A program made the position numbers and the translations under genes. Positions 18,409-30,905 of a stretch of 64,000 nucleotides of DNA are shown here, piece after piece (within the stretch, counting starts at the first letter, position 1; each line of letters starts with the position of its first letter). The DNA is from Cobetia marina (GTDB lineage: Bacteria; Pseudomonadota; Gammaproteobacteria; Pseudomonadales; Halomonadaceae). The DNA lies in NCBI RefSeq assembly GCF_001720485.1, contig NZ_CP017114.1, forward strand, positions 4,112,401-4,176,400, written 5' to 3'. The notes under the pieces were generated by a model. It saw only the letters and a program-made list of their open reading frames with translations. It made no database searches and was not told where the DNA came from.

Positions 18409-19338
18409 ATGCCCGATTCCAACAGCCATGCCTTTGATTTCACGACTTTCCTGGCAGACAAGGAAGCGTGGTCAGCACCGAATGAACTCGTCCCCTACCG
18501 CTGTCGCGATGGCAGCAGCCTGGGCTGTCGTCACTACCACCCGACGCGGATTCCAGCGAGCACGACACACCTCATCCTGCTGCATGGTTCCAGTGCTGAC
18601 AGTCGCTACCTCGCCTCACTGGCAACGCATCTGGCCACTGAGGGGTATCACGTCCACACGCCTGACTTGCGTGGCCATGGCCCGACGCCTGCCCGGCGCG
18701 GCGATATCGATCACCCGCTGCAGCTCGAGGAGGATCTTGAAGATCTGATCCGCTCACTGGATCTCCCCGCCGACGCCAGCTTGTGGATCGCCGGGCACTC
18801 TGCGGGAGGCGGCCTGGCACTGCGTTTCGCGGCATCCGCTCTGGAACACGGGCTTGCCGGCATCCCGTTGGCTGGCCTCATTCTGCTGGCTCCCTATCTG
18901 GATCACCTCGCTCCCAACATGCGTCGCGATTCCCGCTGGGCACAACCGCGGATAGCACGCATGCTGACATGCATGCTCTTGAACAAGCTGTCCATCCATC
19001 GCCTGGATCATCTCGAGGTAGTCACCTTCAACATTCCCGCTGAATATCGCGATGCCAACACCACGAGCGCTTACTCCTGGCGCTTGATGACAGGCCTCAA
19101 TCCACGCCATTACCAACGAGATCTCGAGACTCTGTCACGGCATCACGTGCCCTTGCTGGCATTGATCGGTGATCAGGATGAGGCGTTTCACGCCGACCGA
19201 CTCGAGGAATGCCTGCAGCCGCAACATCCCGCCGCGCACGTCACGATACTCGAGGACGTGGATCATCTGGGGCTGGCGACGGCAACCGTCACGGCAGAGC
19301 GTATCGCTGAATGGCTGACAAGCGATCCGGCAGCCTGA
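18409..19338 (+). CDS. Alpha/beta hydrolase, lysophospholipase-like
   Basis: The roughly 309-residue protein has the hydrolase order LILLHGSSADSRY (oxyanion strand), HTPDLRGHGPTPARRG, the nucleophile elbow WIAGHSAGGGLALRF, an acid in ALIGDQDEAFHAD and the histidine in DVDHLGL. It resembles monoacylglycerol lipase or lysophospholipase PldB-type enzymes; the substrate is unknown. No signal peptide is visible, so it is probably cytoplasmic. An ATG at 18379 sits directly in the T-run of the luxS terminator, so the ATG at 18409 is preferred. It converges with gyrB. Confidence 0.82.
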   Translation: MPDSNSHAFDFTTFLADKEAWSAPNELVPYRCRDGSSLGCRHYHPTRIPASTTHLILLHGSSADSRYLASLATHLATEGYHVHTPDLRGHGPTPARRGDIDHPLQLEEDLEDLIRSLDLPADASLWIAGHSAGGGLALRFAASALEHGLAGIPLAGLILLAPYLDHLAPNMRRDSRWAQPRIARMLTCMLLNKLSIHRLDHLEVVTFNIPAEYRDANTTSAYSWRLMTGLNPRHYQRDLETLSRHHVPLLALIGDQDEAFHADRLEECLQPQHPAAHVTILEDVDHLGLATATVTAERIAEWLTSDPAA

Positions 19339-19433
19339 GACGGCCCCGTGCCTCATTCTGTCATCCCCCTCTTCCCTTTCTCATTTCTCCTTTGTGCCGC
19401 CTTCTGCACGCTCCAGCTCTGGCAGCAAGGCAC

Positions 19434-19467
19434 AAAAAAGCCCTGATCAAGGATCAGGGCTTTTTTT
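19434..19467. terminator. Bidirectional terminator between hydrolase gene and gyrB
   Basis: An AAAAAAGCCCTGATC stem with a three-base loop and a T-run on both strands lies between convergent genes. Confidence 0.9.
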
Positions 19468-19488
19468 CAGCTGGCGACGATCACGACA

Positions 19489-23011
<3,523 letters not shown>

Positions 23012-23115
23012 GGCGACCTCAGTCAGGACAAATGAAGAAAACGAAGACGATATGCACGTTCAGCCTGTGATCGACACGATGCTTGCCGTGCCATCATCTC
23101 TTGGCCCTGAATGTG

Positions 23116-23156
23116 ACGACACCCGCCACCTCACGGGAGAGGATGGCGGGTGTCGT
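23116..23156. other. Hairpin between dnaN and recF
   Basis: Arms 23116-23128 and 23144-23156 form a perfect 13-bp stem (ACGACACCCGCCA) in the 224-base gap. There is no T-run on the minus strand, so it looks more like an mRNA-processing or attenuation structure than a full terminator. Confidence 0.5.
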
Positions 23157-23235
23157 CGGTCATGTGTTGAAGAAACTCGCGAAGACTTTGCGATAATTAC
23201 GAATCAAGCACATGATTTTTAACGACTTTACACTA

Positions 23236-24339
23236 TTACAGACGCATCGGCATGACTACGTAACGCGCATCACCGCCGCCCGGCTCTTCCAGCAGCGCAG
23301 AGCTGTTGGCATCGGAAAGCGTCAACTGGACACGATCCGAATCCAGCACGCCCAGAACGTCGATCAGATAGCCGACATTGAAGCCGATCTCCAGACCACC
23401 GCCTTGATAATCCAGTGCGATGTTCTCTTCGGCTTCTTCCTGCTCCGGGTTGTTGGCCAGCACGCGCAGATTGCCGGCCTCCAGGTACAGGCGGACACCA
23501 CGATACTTCTCGTTGGAAAGAATCGCGGTACGTGACAGTACCTGCCGCAGCTCGGCACGCTCCGCCACGATGACCTTGTCACCGCCACGCGGCACGACAC
23601 GCTCGTAATCCGGGAACTTGCCGTCCACCAGCTTGGAAGTGAAGGTGAAGTCGCCGGTCTGCGCCCGGACGTGAGTCCCGCTGACGGTGAGCGTCAGCAG
23701 CTCATTGCTGCCGTCCAGCAGACGCGTCAGTTCCAGAATGCCCTTGCGGGGAATGATCAGCTTCTGGGACTCGGCAACACTGATGTCAGCGGCCTGCTCA
23801 CATACCGCCAGGCGGTGTCCATCAGTGGCCACGGTGCGCACCAGATTGCTGGTCAGTTCCAGCAGCATGCCGTTGAGATAATAACGGACATCCTGCTGCG
23901 CCATGGCAAAGGAAGTGGCATCGATCAGATGCTTGAGCGTGCCGCGCGGCAGGCTGATGGTGATATCACCCTGACCATCATCGATGTTGGGGAATTCCGC
24001 GACCGGCAGCGTCGAGAGCGTGAAGCGTGAACGACCACTGCGCAGGATGGCACGGCCTTCCTCGAGCGCCAGGATGATCTCGCTGCCTTCCGGCAGCGAC
24101 TTGCAGATATCCATCAACTTGCGCGCTGGTACCGTCGCGGAACCCGGCTCATCGACACGGCTGGGCTCGACACGCCCGATCAGCTCGACCTCCAGGTCGG
24201 TCCCCGTCAATGACAGTTGCTGATCAGACACCTCCAGCAACACGTTGGACAGCACCGGCAGGGTTTGACGACGCTCGACCACACCCGCCACCAGGGACAG
24301 CGGGCGCAGCAGGGCTTCACGCGAAATGGCAAATTTCAT
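23236..24339 (-). CDS. dnaN: DNA polymerase III beta sliding clamp
   Basis: The 367-residue clamp starts MKFAISREALLRPLSLVAGVVERRQTLPVLSNVLL. It contains the three-fold clamp repeats, with ATDGHRLA and IIPRKGILEL in the centre, and ends YVVMPMRL, the standard hydrophobic-pocket C-terminus. The ATG at 24339 gives the canonical start and length (366 in E. coli). It follows dnaA by about 150 bases and precedes recF. Confidence 0.98.
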   Translation of the reverse strand: MKFAISREALLRPLSLVAGVVERRQTLPVLSNVLLEVSDQQLSLTGTDLEVELIGRVEPSRVDEPGSATVPARKLMDICKSLPEGSEIILALEEGRAILRSGRSRFTLSTLPVAEFPNIDDGQGDITISLPRGTLKHLIDATSFAMAQQDVRYYLNGMLLELTSNLVRTVATDGHRLAVCEQAADISVAESQKLIIPRKGILELTRLLDGSNELLTLTVSGTHVRAQTGDFTFTSKLVDGKFPDYERVVPRGGDKVIVAERAELRQVLSRTAILSNEKYRGVRLYLEAGNLRVLANNPEQEEAEENIALDYQGGGLEIGFNVGYLIDVLGVLDSDRVQLTLSDANSSALLEEPGGGDARYVVMPMRL

Positions 24340-24487
24340 GGAGACTCCACTCTCTGGAAACGGGAGAAGTGCTTGCCGGTGACCAGCACACACTCATCAA
24401 ATATTCCGGGCCGTCGCACGACAGGGCCCGGTGCACTAAGCGCCGGACAGGTTGACCTCACCCTCTCGGCGCTGCGTGGCAACTGAA

Positions 24488-25975
24488 TCAGCTGGTCAGA
24501 AGACGCAGCAGATTCTTGTAGTCTTCGCGAATGTCGGCGTTCTCTTCGCGCAGTGAGGCCACCTTGCGGCAGGCATGCAGCACTGTCGTGTGGTCGCGTC
24601 CACCGAAGGCATCGCCGATTTCCGGCAAGCTGTGATTGGTCAGCTCCTTGGCAAGTGCCATGGCGACCTGACGCGGACGTGCCACCGAGCGCGAGCGACG
24701 CTTGGAATGCAGATCGGAAATCTTGATCTTGTAATACTCGGCCACGGTGCGCTGGATATTGTCCACACCCACCTGCTTGTCCTGCAATGCCAGCAGATCC
24801 TTCAGGGATTCACGGATGAAGTCCTGGTTGATCGCACGTCCCATGAAATGGGAGTCCGCGATGACCTTTTTCAGGGCACCCTCGAGCTCACGCACGTTGG
24901 AACGGATCTTCTGGGCAATGAAGAAGGCCGCATCATGAGGCAGGTCGACCTTCGCCTGGTCCGCCTTCTTCATCAGGATCGCGACACGAGTCTCAAGCTC
25001 CGGCGGCTCGATGGCCACTGTCAGCCCCCAACCGAAGCGGGACTTCAGGCGCTCTTCGACACCATTGATCTCCTTCGGATAGCGATCCGAGGTCAGGATC
25101 ATCTGCTGTCCCCCTTCCAGCAAGGCATTGAAGGTATGGAAGAACTCTTCCTGAGAACGCTCCTTGCCGGCAAAGAACTGGATGTCATCGATCAGCAGCG
25201 CATCCACCGAGCGGTAGAAACGCTTGAAGTCATTGATGGCATTGAGCTGCAGCGCCTTGACCATGTCAGCCACGAAGCGCTCGGAGTGCAGATAGACCAC
25301 CTTGGCATTCTCGCCACCCTGCTTGGCCAGATGGTTGCCCACCGCATGCATCAGGTGGGTCTTGCCCAGACCGACGCCACCATAGAGGAACAGCGGGTTG
25401 TAGGCGCCACCCGGGTTCTCAGAGACCTGACGGGAGGCGGCACGTGCCAGCTGGTTGGACTTGCCTTCGACGAAGGTTTCGAAGGTGAAATTCGGATTCA
25501 AGCCACTGGAATGCTTGAGGCTGCCTTCTACCTGCACCTGCCGCGCATTGCGACGCGGTGCCGCCTCCTGCGCACCGTCACCCGCCATCTCACGCTCTTC
25601 TGCGTAATTGCCACGCGGGGGCGTATGCACTGACGGCGCACGCGGGCTCGGCATCTGGCCGGGCGCAGGGGCCTGAGCGGACACCGATGAAGTCGATGCC
25701 CCCTCTGGCCGCGGATTGGAGACCGTGCGGCGGCTTCCCACGCTGAGCTCGACCTTGGGCGGTTTGCCCGGAGCAAGCTCACGCAAAAGCTCATGAATCC
25801 GCTTGAGGTACTTGTCATTGACCCAGTCGCGTACGAAGCGATTGGGGGCGAGCAGGCACAGCTCTCCGCCGTCACCTTCCTCAGCCTGCAAGGGACGAAC
25901 CCAGGTGTTGAACTGCTGTGAATTCAGCTCGTCTTGCAGGGCGTCAAGACATTGTTGCCAAAGTGCGAGCGACAC
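24488..25975 (-). CDS. dnaA: Chromosomal replication initiator DnaA
   Basis: The 495-residue initiator has domain I ([21 protein letters not shown]), a long Pro/Ser/Ala-rich domain II of roughly residues 85-160, then the AAA+ core with [35 protein letters not shown] and the sensor segment [10 protein letters not shown]. Domain IV ends with the DNA-binding signature [16 protein letters not shown]. It heads the leftward dnaA-dnaN-recF-gyrB group. Perfect DnaA boxes upstream at 26031 and 26253 suggest autoregulation. Confidence 0.98.
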   Translation of the reverse strand: MSLALWQQCLDALQDELNSQQFNTWVRPLQAEEGDGGELCLLAPNRFVRDWVNDKYLKRIHELLRELAPGKPPKVELSVGSRRTVSNPRPEGASTSSVSAQAPAPGQMPSPRAPSVHTPPRGNYAEEREMAGDGAQEAAPRRNARQVQVEGSLKHSSGLNPNFTFETFVEGKSNQLARAASRQVSENPGGAYNPLFLYGGVGLGKTHLMHAVGNHLAKQGGENAKVVYLHSERFVADMVKALQLNAINDFKRFYRSVDALLIDDIQFFAGKERSQEEFFHTFNALLEGGQQMILTSDRYPKEINGVEERLKSRFGWGLTVAIEPPELETRVAILMKKADQAKVDLPHDAAFFIAQKIRSNVRELEGALKKVIADSHFMGRAINQDFIRESLKDLLALQDKQVGVDNIQRTVAEYYKIKISDLHSKRRSRSVARPRQVAMALAKELTNHSLPEIGDAFGGRDHTTVLHACRKVASLREENADIREDYKNLLRLLTS

Positions 25976-26816
25976 GCGACCTCACATCCAGTGATCAAAG
26001 GGGCGGCCATTGTATAGGCCAAGCCACGAGTTATCCACACGACATCGGCAGGGAAATCCACTGTGGACAACCTGGGTATCAAGATTCTTCTGCCATCTGG
26101 ACATTCTGGGGAGTGATGGAGGCCATCTGGACCGCTGGGGATAAGGCGATACTTATGCACAGTGTCATGCACAGGCTGAACTCAGGTTCTTCACCCTTTA
26201 TCATCAGGGATATCCTGAGGGCAGTAGATTGAACTTCTTCGACAAAAACAGGTTATCCACAGAATCTTCCCTCCTTTATAGTTACTGTATATTTAGAACT
26301 ACCTTTCTGTAGCAATGATAGCGAGGGCCTTGCTCGGGAATGCGCTTTCCCTCTCGAGGAGGTGGCGACGCACGCACAGGCAAGGTTATCCACCGGTGCT
26401 TTCCTGCCGCGAATCTGTCATTCGCTGGTCGGGCAAGACAGCTCGGGAGGCAGGGGCTATCCCCCGAAAGAGCGGGACCCGATGCACGAGTCGCCGCCCC
26501 CCCCTTTCGCAAGTCTTCCCCTCGGTCAGCATGAGGCGCAGTTTCTCCTCTCCTTTCTCGACAAGGATTTTTTTGGCCCTGCACACGTGCTCCGTGGCTG
26601 GCTCGATAGCCGTGAGAAACGCCAGCTGACGGGCGGCGTGGCACGAATCAGCAGTGAAATGTCGGGAAACGGCTGTGGACAACTTCTCACGCGACATTGC
26701 AAGCGACTTGCAGATTCACTAGAATCCCTGCCCCTGACCAATCTGCCCTGTCCTCATGTGGATACAGGGCAACATTCGTTGACCTTTTCCAAACAACCAC
26801 GTGGGAAGAAGCAGCT
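25976..26816. other. dnaA-rpmH intergenic region with DnaA boxes: possible oriC or dnaA control region
   Basis: This 841-base non-coding region holds perfect TTATCCACA at 26031 and 26253. Near-consensus sites are TGTGGACAA at 26062, TTATGCACA at 26153, TTATCCACC at 26386 and TGTGGACAA at 26674. An AT-rich segment spans about 26260-26325, next to the second perfect box. In Pseudomonas the origin lies between dnaA and rpmH, so this is one of two oriC candidates in the window. I see no gene in it; open frames here lack codon bias or family resemblance. Confidence 0.65.
26697..26725 (+). promoter_or_regulatory. rpmH promoter
   Basis: TTGCAA at 26697 and TAGAAT at 26720 are spaced by 17 bases, about 90 bases upstream of the rpmH start. 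A DnaA-box-like TGTGGACAA lies just before the -35, so DnaA could influence it. Confidence 0.6.
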
Positions 26817-26951
26817 ATGAAACGCACATTTCAGCCGAGCGTCCTGAAGCGCAAGCGCACACACGGTTTCCGTGCTCGTATGGCGACCAAAGGTGGCCGT
26901 GAGGTCATCCAGCGTCGTCGTGCGAAAGGCCGTAAGCGTCTGAGCGCCTGA
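26817..26951 (+). CDS. rpmH: 50S ribosomal protein L34
   Basis: The 44-residue basic protein [19 protein letters not shown] with the internal [10 protein letters not shown] and [10 protein letters not shown] is a textbook L34. It is followed 11 bases later by rnpA, the normal order next to dnaA. Confidence 0.98.
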   Translation: MKRTFQPSVLKRKRTHGFRARMATKGGREVIQRRRAKGRKRLSA

Positions 26952-26962
26952 TCGAGGCCCGG

Positions 26963-27352
26963 ATGTCCCGTCAGGGATTTCCCCGGCAGCTTCGCTTGCT
27001 GACTGCCGGGGATTACCGGCACGTCTTCGATCACACCACCCTCAAGGTACACGGCAAGGGGCTTCTGGCTCTGGCGTGTCCGAACGACCTGGGACATGCC
27101 CGCCTGGGGTTGGTGTTCAGCAAGAAGAACGTGCGCCGTGCCGTAGATCGCAACCGCCTCAAACGTCTGACACGCGAATCCATTCGCCTCCGCCAGCATC
27201 GCCTTCCGGCCGTCGACATCGTCGTATTGGCCAAGCGAGGTGTGAACGAGCTGGACAACGAGACACTGCATCGCCAGCTTGACGGCATGTGGGCTCGTCT
27301 GGAGAAGGATGCCAGACGTCTGAAAGCGGCCAAGTCAACGCCACCTGCCTGA
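26963..27352 (+). CDS. rnpA: Ribonuclease P protein component
   Basis: The 129-residue protein assists the RNase P RNA in tRNA 5' maturation. It has LTAGDYRHVFDH at the N-terminus, ARLGLVFSKKNVRRAVDRNRLKRLTRES (the RNR RNA-binding motif) and DIVVLAKRGV. It follows rpmH closely. The yidD gene that usually follows is not present. Confidence 0.96.
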   Translation: MSRQGFPRQLRLLTAGDYRHVFDHTTLKVHGKGLLALACPNDLGHARLGLVFSKKNVRRAVDRNRLKRLTRESIRLRQHRLPAVDIVVLAKRGVNELDNETLHRQLDGMWARLEKDARRLKAAKSTPPA

Positions 27353-27393
27353 CGCGACACCTCTCCGGTGCGTCCGGCATGTGGCGTTTTTTT
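27337..27393 (+). terminator. Possible terminator overlapping rnpA end
   Basis: AACGCCAC at 27337 pairs with GTGGCGTT at 27381 and is followed by a T-run, with a long internal loop. It could partly separate rnpA from yidC. The pairing is short, so confidence is low. Confidence 0.35.
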
Positions 27394-27470
27394 CGTTATG
27401 CGCCCCACCGTTCGTACCCGGACTCATCTGACTCCCGCCAGATTGATTCACCCTCCACCGGGTATACACA

Positions 27471-29135
27471 ATGGATGTCAAACGATTACTCCTCGTGATT
27501 CCGCTTGCGGTTGTCGCCTATCTGCTGGTCGTCCAGTGGAACAAGGATTACGACCAGCCCGCTGCAGAGACACAGGCTCCCCAGGTGGCCTCTCAGGCTG
27601 CCAACGCCACTGCCCAGGGCCTTGAGGCTCCGAGCAGCAGCAATGCTTCCAGCGGCGATACCGGTCTTGCAACGCCGGACAGTGCGACCAGTACTCCGAG
27701 CAACAGCCTGATCGAAGTCAAGAGCGATGTGCTGGACCTGCGTATCGACCCGCAGGGTGGCGACGTCGTCTATGCCGCCCTGCTCGAGCACAAGCAGAAC
27801 AACACCTCTGAAGCTCCCTTCGTCCTGCTGTCTGACAATCAGTCACGCAGCTACGTGGCCAAGTCCGGCCTGCAGCTGGATGGTCACAAGGGACGTATCG
27901 CCTTCTCCGCCGATAGCAACAGCTACCTCATGGGCGAGAATGACGATAGCCTGCAGGTGGATCTGAAGGCCGACGTCAACGGCGTCGCGATCATCAAGCG
28001 CTTCACCGTCAGCAAGGACAGCTACCAGCTCAAGGTTGACTATCTGCTGGACAACCAGTCCCAGCAGCCGGTCGGTGCACGCTTCATCGGTCAGCTGGCT
28101 CGCGACAACAGTGCCGACCCGTCCACCGGTGGCGGCATGGGCATGAAGTCCTATCTGGGTGCGGCCTTCTCGTCAGAAGAGAACCACTACCAGAAGGTGG
28201 ATTTCGAAGATATCCAGGACGGCAGCTTCAAGAATGTCGACATCCAGGGTGGCTGGGTCTCCATGATCCAGCACTACTTCGTGTCTGCTTGGGTGCCGGC
28301 TGACAATCAGAAGAATCTGTACTACACCAGCGTCGACAAGCAGAACCGCAACGTGGCGGCCTTCGCCAGCCCGACCACTCAGGTCGCGGCCGGTCAGCAG
28401 GCTGAGCTCGGTGCCACCCTGTACGTCGGACCGAAGGATCAGGACCAGCTGGAAGCGACCGCGCCCTATCTGGAACTGGTGGTCGACTTCGGTTGGCTGT
28501 GGTTCCTGGCCAATCCGCTGTTCTGGCTGCTGGAGCACATCCACGCGCTGGTCGGCAACTGGGGTGCCTCCATCATCCTGCTGACCGTGCTGGTGAAGGT
28601 CGTGCTGTTCCCGCTGTCCGCGACCGCATACCGCTCGATGGCCAAGATGCGCAAGATGGGCCCCGAGATGCAGCGCATCAAGGAGAAGTACGGCAGCGAC
28701 CGCCAGAAGGTCTCCCAGGAGATGATGAAGTTCTACCAGACGGAGAAGATCAATCCGCTGGGCGGCTGTCTGCCGATCGTGATCCAGATGCCGGTCTTCA
28801 TCGCCCTTTACTGGATGCTGATGGAGTCCGTCGAACTGCGTCACGCACCGTTCATGCTGTGGATTCAGGATCTTTCCGTGAAGGATCCGCTGTTCATCCT
28901 GCCCATCGTCATGGGTCTCACGATGTTCATCCAGCAGCTGCTGAACCCGACGCCTCCGGACCCCACCCAGGCGAAGATCATGAAGATGCTGCCCATCGTC
29001 TTCACCTTCTTCTTCCTGTGGTTCCCGGCAGGTCTGGTGCTGTACTGGATCGTCAACAACACGCTGTCGATCGCTCAGCAGTACGTCATCACCCGTCAGA
29101 TCGAGAATGCCGAGCCGACCAAGAAAGGCGCATGA
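27471..29135 (+). CDS. yidC: Membrane protein insertase YidC
   Basis: The 554-residue insertase has an N-terminal membrane segment (LLLVIPLAVVAYLLVVQW) and a Ser/Ala-rich linker. A large periplasmic domain follows to about residue 340, then the conserved five-helix core with GNWGASIILLTVLVKVVLFPLSATAYRSMAKM, NPLGGCLPIVIQMPVFIALYWML and WFPAGLVLYWIVNN. It inserts Sec-dependent and independent membrane proteins, including the ATP synthase c subunit. It lies between rnpA and mnmE as usual. Confidence 0.97.
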   Translation: MDVKRLLLVIPLAVVAYLLVVQWNKDYDQPAAETQAPQVASQAANATAQGLEAPSSSNASSGDTGLATPDSATSTPSNSLIEVKSDVLDLRIDPQGGDVVYAALLEHKQNNTSEAPFVLLSDNQSRSYVAKSGLQLDGHKGRIAFSADSNSYLMGENDDSLQVDLKADVNGVAIIKRFTVSKDSYQLKVDYLLDNQSQQPVGARFIGQLARDNSADPSTGGGMGMKSYLGAAFSSEENHYQKVDFEDIQDGSFKNVDIQGGWVSMIQHYFVSAWVPADNQKNLYYTSVDKQNRNVAAFASPTTQVAAGQQAELGATLYVGPKDQDQLEATAPYLELVVDFGWLWFLANPLFWLLEHIHALVGNWGASIILLTVLVKVVLFPLSATAYRSMAKMRKMGPEMQRIKEKYGSDRQKVSQEMMKFYQTEKINPLGGCLPIVIQMPVFIALYWMLMESVELRHAPFMLWIQDLSVKDPLFILPIVMGLTMFIQQLLNPTPPDPTQAKIMKMLPIVFTFFFLWFPAGLVLYWIVNNTLSIAQQYVITRQIENAEPTKKGA

Positions 29136-29165
29136 TGCCTTTCAGGTTCGCCTGACATGACTCAC

Positions 29166-29196
29166 CCACGACCCTCGCCTCTGGCGGGGGTCGTGG
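29166..29196. terminator. Hairpin between yidC and mnmE
   Basis: A 14-bp stem (CCACGACCCTCGCC against GGCGGGGGTCGTGG, one G-T pair) lies 30 bases after yidC and is followed by CGTTTC. It is likely a partial terminator. Confidence 0.5.
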
Positions 29197-29350
29197 CGTT
29201 TCAGGCCTCTGTTTTCTCGAGCGATCGTGACCGCCCTGCTACCAGCTGATGCTTCCGGACACACCCTCGCTTGCTGTCGCGGGGCGTCAGCCGCGACAAT
29301 AGCGCCCATCCCCTACACCTTCATTCCGGCTTCGTGCCCGAGGTTTCTGC

Positions 29351-30769
29351 ATGTCTACCGCCTACCAGCCTGACTCCATCGCGGCACTGGCCACTCCGCC
29401 CGGCCGTGGTGGCGTCGGCATCATCCGTGTCTCCGGGCCGGCCTGCCAGGCCATCGCCCAGGCCATGCTGGGCCAGTGCCCCCCGCCGCGTCATGCCCAC
29501 TATGGCCCGTTCATGGGACTGGACACCCAGGGCAACCCCATCGCCCTCGACGAAGGCATCGCGCTCTACTTCAAGGGCCCGAATTCCTTCACCGGCGAGG
29601 ATGTGCTGGAACTGCAGGGGCATGGTGGCCCGGTGATCATGGATCTGCTGCTGGAGCGCTGCGTGCAGCTGGGCGCACGCCTGGCACGCCCCGGTGAGTT
29701 CAGTGAGCGTGCCTTCCTGAACGACAAGCTGGATCTCGCCCAGGCCGAAGCCATCGCCGACCTGATCGATGCCAGCTCACGCGCGGCGGCCGAGAATGCG
29801 CTGCGTTCGCTCAAGGGCGAGTTCTCGACGCGTGTCAGTGCGCTGGTACAGCGCCTGATCGAGCTGCGCATCTACGTCGAGGCCGCCATCGATTTCCCGG
29901 AAGAGGAAATCGACTTCCTGGCCGACGGGCATGTCGCGGCGCGTCTCAATGAGGTCAAGGCCGAGCTGATGGGCGTGCGCGCCGCCGCCAACCAAGGTGC
30001 CCTGATGCGCGAGGGCATGACGGTGGTGATCGCCGGCCGCCCCAATGCCGGCAAGTCGAGCCTGCTCAATGCGCTGACCGAGCAGGACACCGCCATCGTC
30101 ACCGACATCGAAGGCACCACGCGCGACGTGCTGCGTGAGCACATCCACCTCGATGGCATGCCACTGCATGTCATCGATACCGCCGGCCTGCGAGACACCC
30201 CGGATGCCGTCGAGCGCATCGGCGTGCAGCGCGCCTGGGACGAGATCGAGAAGGCGGATCGCGTCCTGTTGCTGGTCGATGCCGCGACCACGCCAGCCAC
30301 CGACCCGATGGAGATCTGGCCGGAATTCGTCGCACGCCTGCCGGATCCGTCACGCCTGACGCTGGTCCGCAACAAGATCGACACCAGCGGCGAGACGCCC
30401 GGGTTGACCAACGTCACTGCCATCGAGGATGGCGATGCCGAGCAGGCACGTCATCAGGCCAGCGTGGTGCGCATCTCGGCGCGCGACAATCAGGGCCTGG
30501 ATGCCTTGCGTGATCACCTCAAGGACATCATGGGCTTCACCGGCACGGCCGAAGGTCGCTTCAGCGCCCGCCGCCGTCACCTGGATGCGCTGGAGCGTGC
30601 CGGCGAGTCTCTCGACAACGGTGAGGCCCAGCTGCTTGGCGCCGCGGCGGGGGAGCTGCTGGCCGAAGACCTGCGTGCTGCCCAGATGGCGCTGTCCGAG
30701 ATCACCGGTGAATTCTCGGCCGATGATCTGCTCGGGGAAATCTTCGGCAGCTTCTGCATCGGCAAGTGA
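29351..30769 (+). CDS. mnmE: tRNA uridine-34 carboxymethylaminomethyl GTPase MnmE
   Basis: The 472-residue GTPase works with MnmG to modify the tRNA wobble uridine. It has an N-terminal folate-binding part ([22 protein letters not shown]), the G domain with [39 protein letters not shown] and NKID, and the terminal FCIGK with its reactive Cys. Its partner mnmG lies about 28 kb away at 58692 instead of next to it. Confidence 0.97.
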   Translation: MSTAYQPDSIAALATPPGRGGVGIIRVSGPACQAIAQAMLGQCPPPRHAHYGPFMGLDTQGNPIALDEGIALYFKGPNSFTGEDVLELQGHGGPVIMDLLLERCVQLGARLARPGEFSERAFLNDKLDLAQAEAIADLIDASSRAAAENALRSLKGEFSTRVSALVQRLIELRIYVEAAIDFPEEEIDFLADGHVAARLNEVKAELMGVRAAANQGALMREGMTVVIAGRPNAGKSSLLNALTEQDTAIVTDIEGTTRDVLREHIHLDGMPLHVIDTAGLRDTPDAVERIGVQRAWDEIEKADRVLLLVDAATTPATDPMEIWPEFVARLPDPSRLTLVRNKIDTSGETPGLTNVTAIEDGDAEQARHQASVVRISARDNQGLDALRDHLKDIMGFTGTAEGRFSARRRHLDALERAGESLDNGEAQLLGAAAGELLAEDLRAAQMALSEITGEFSADDLLGEIFGSFCIGK

Positions 30770-30905
30770 TCCCGCCGGACTGACCTTCTCCTCCCGAAAG
30801 CCTCCCGCCGCCAGCGCTTGCGTCTGGCGGACAGACTCTCGTTATACTGCCTCTGCCGAACATCTCCGAGTGGCGAAGATGGGCAGGGGCAGACAGGGAG
30901 TCGAC

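Noticed and set aside
30429..30905. Upstream extension of the mdlA frame into mnmE
   Set aside because: The frame is open, but it overlaps mnmE and lacks a ribosome site; the ATG at 30906 has one.
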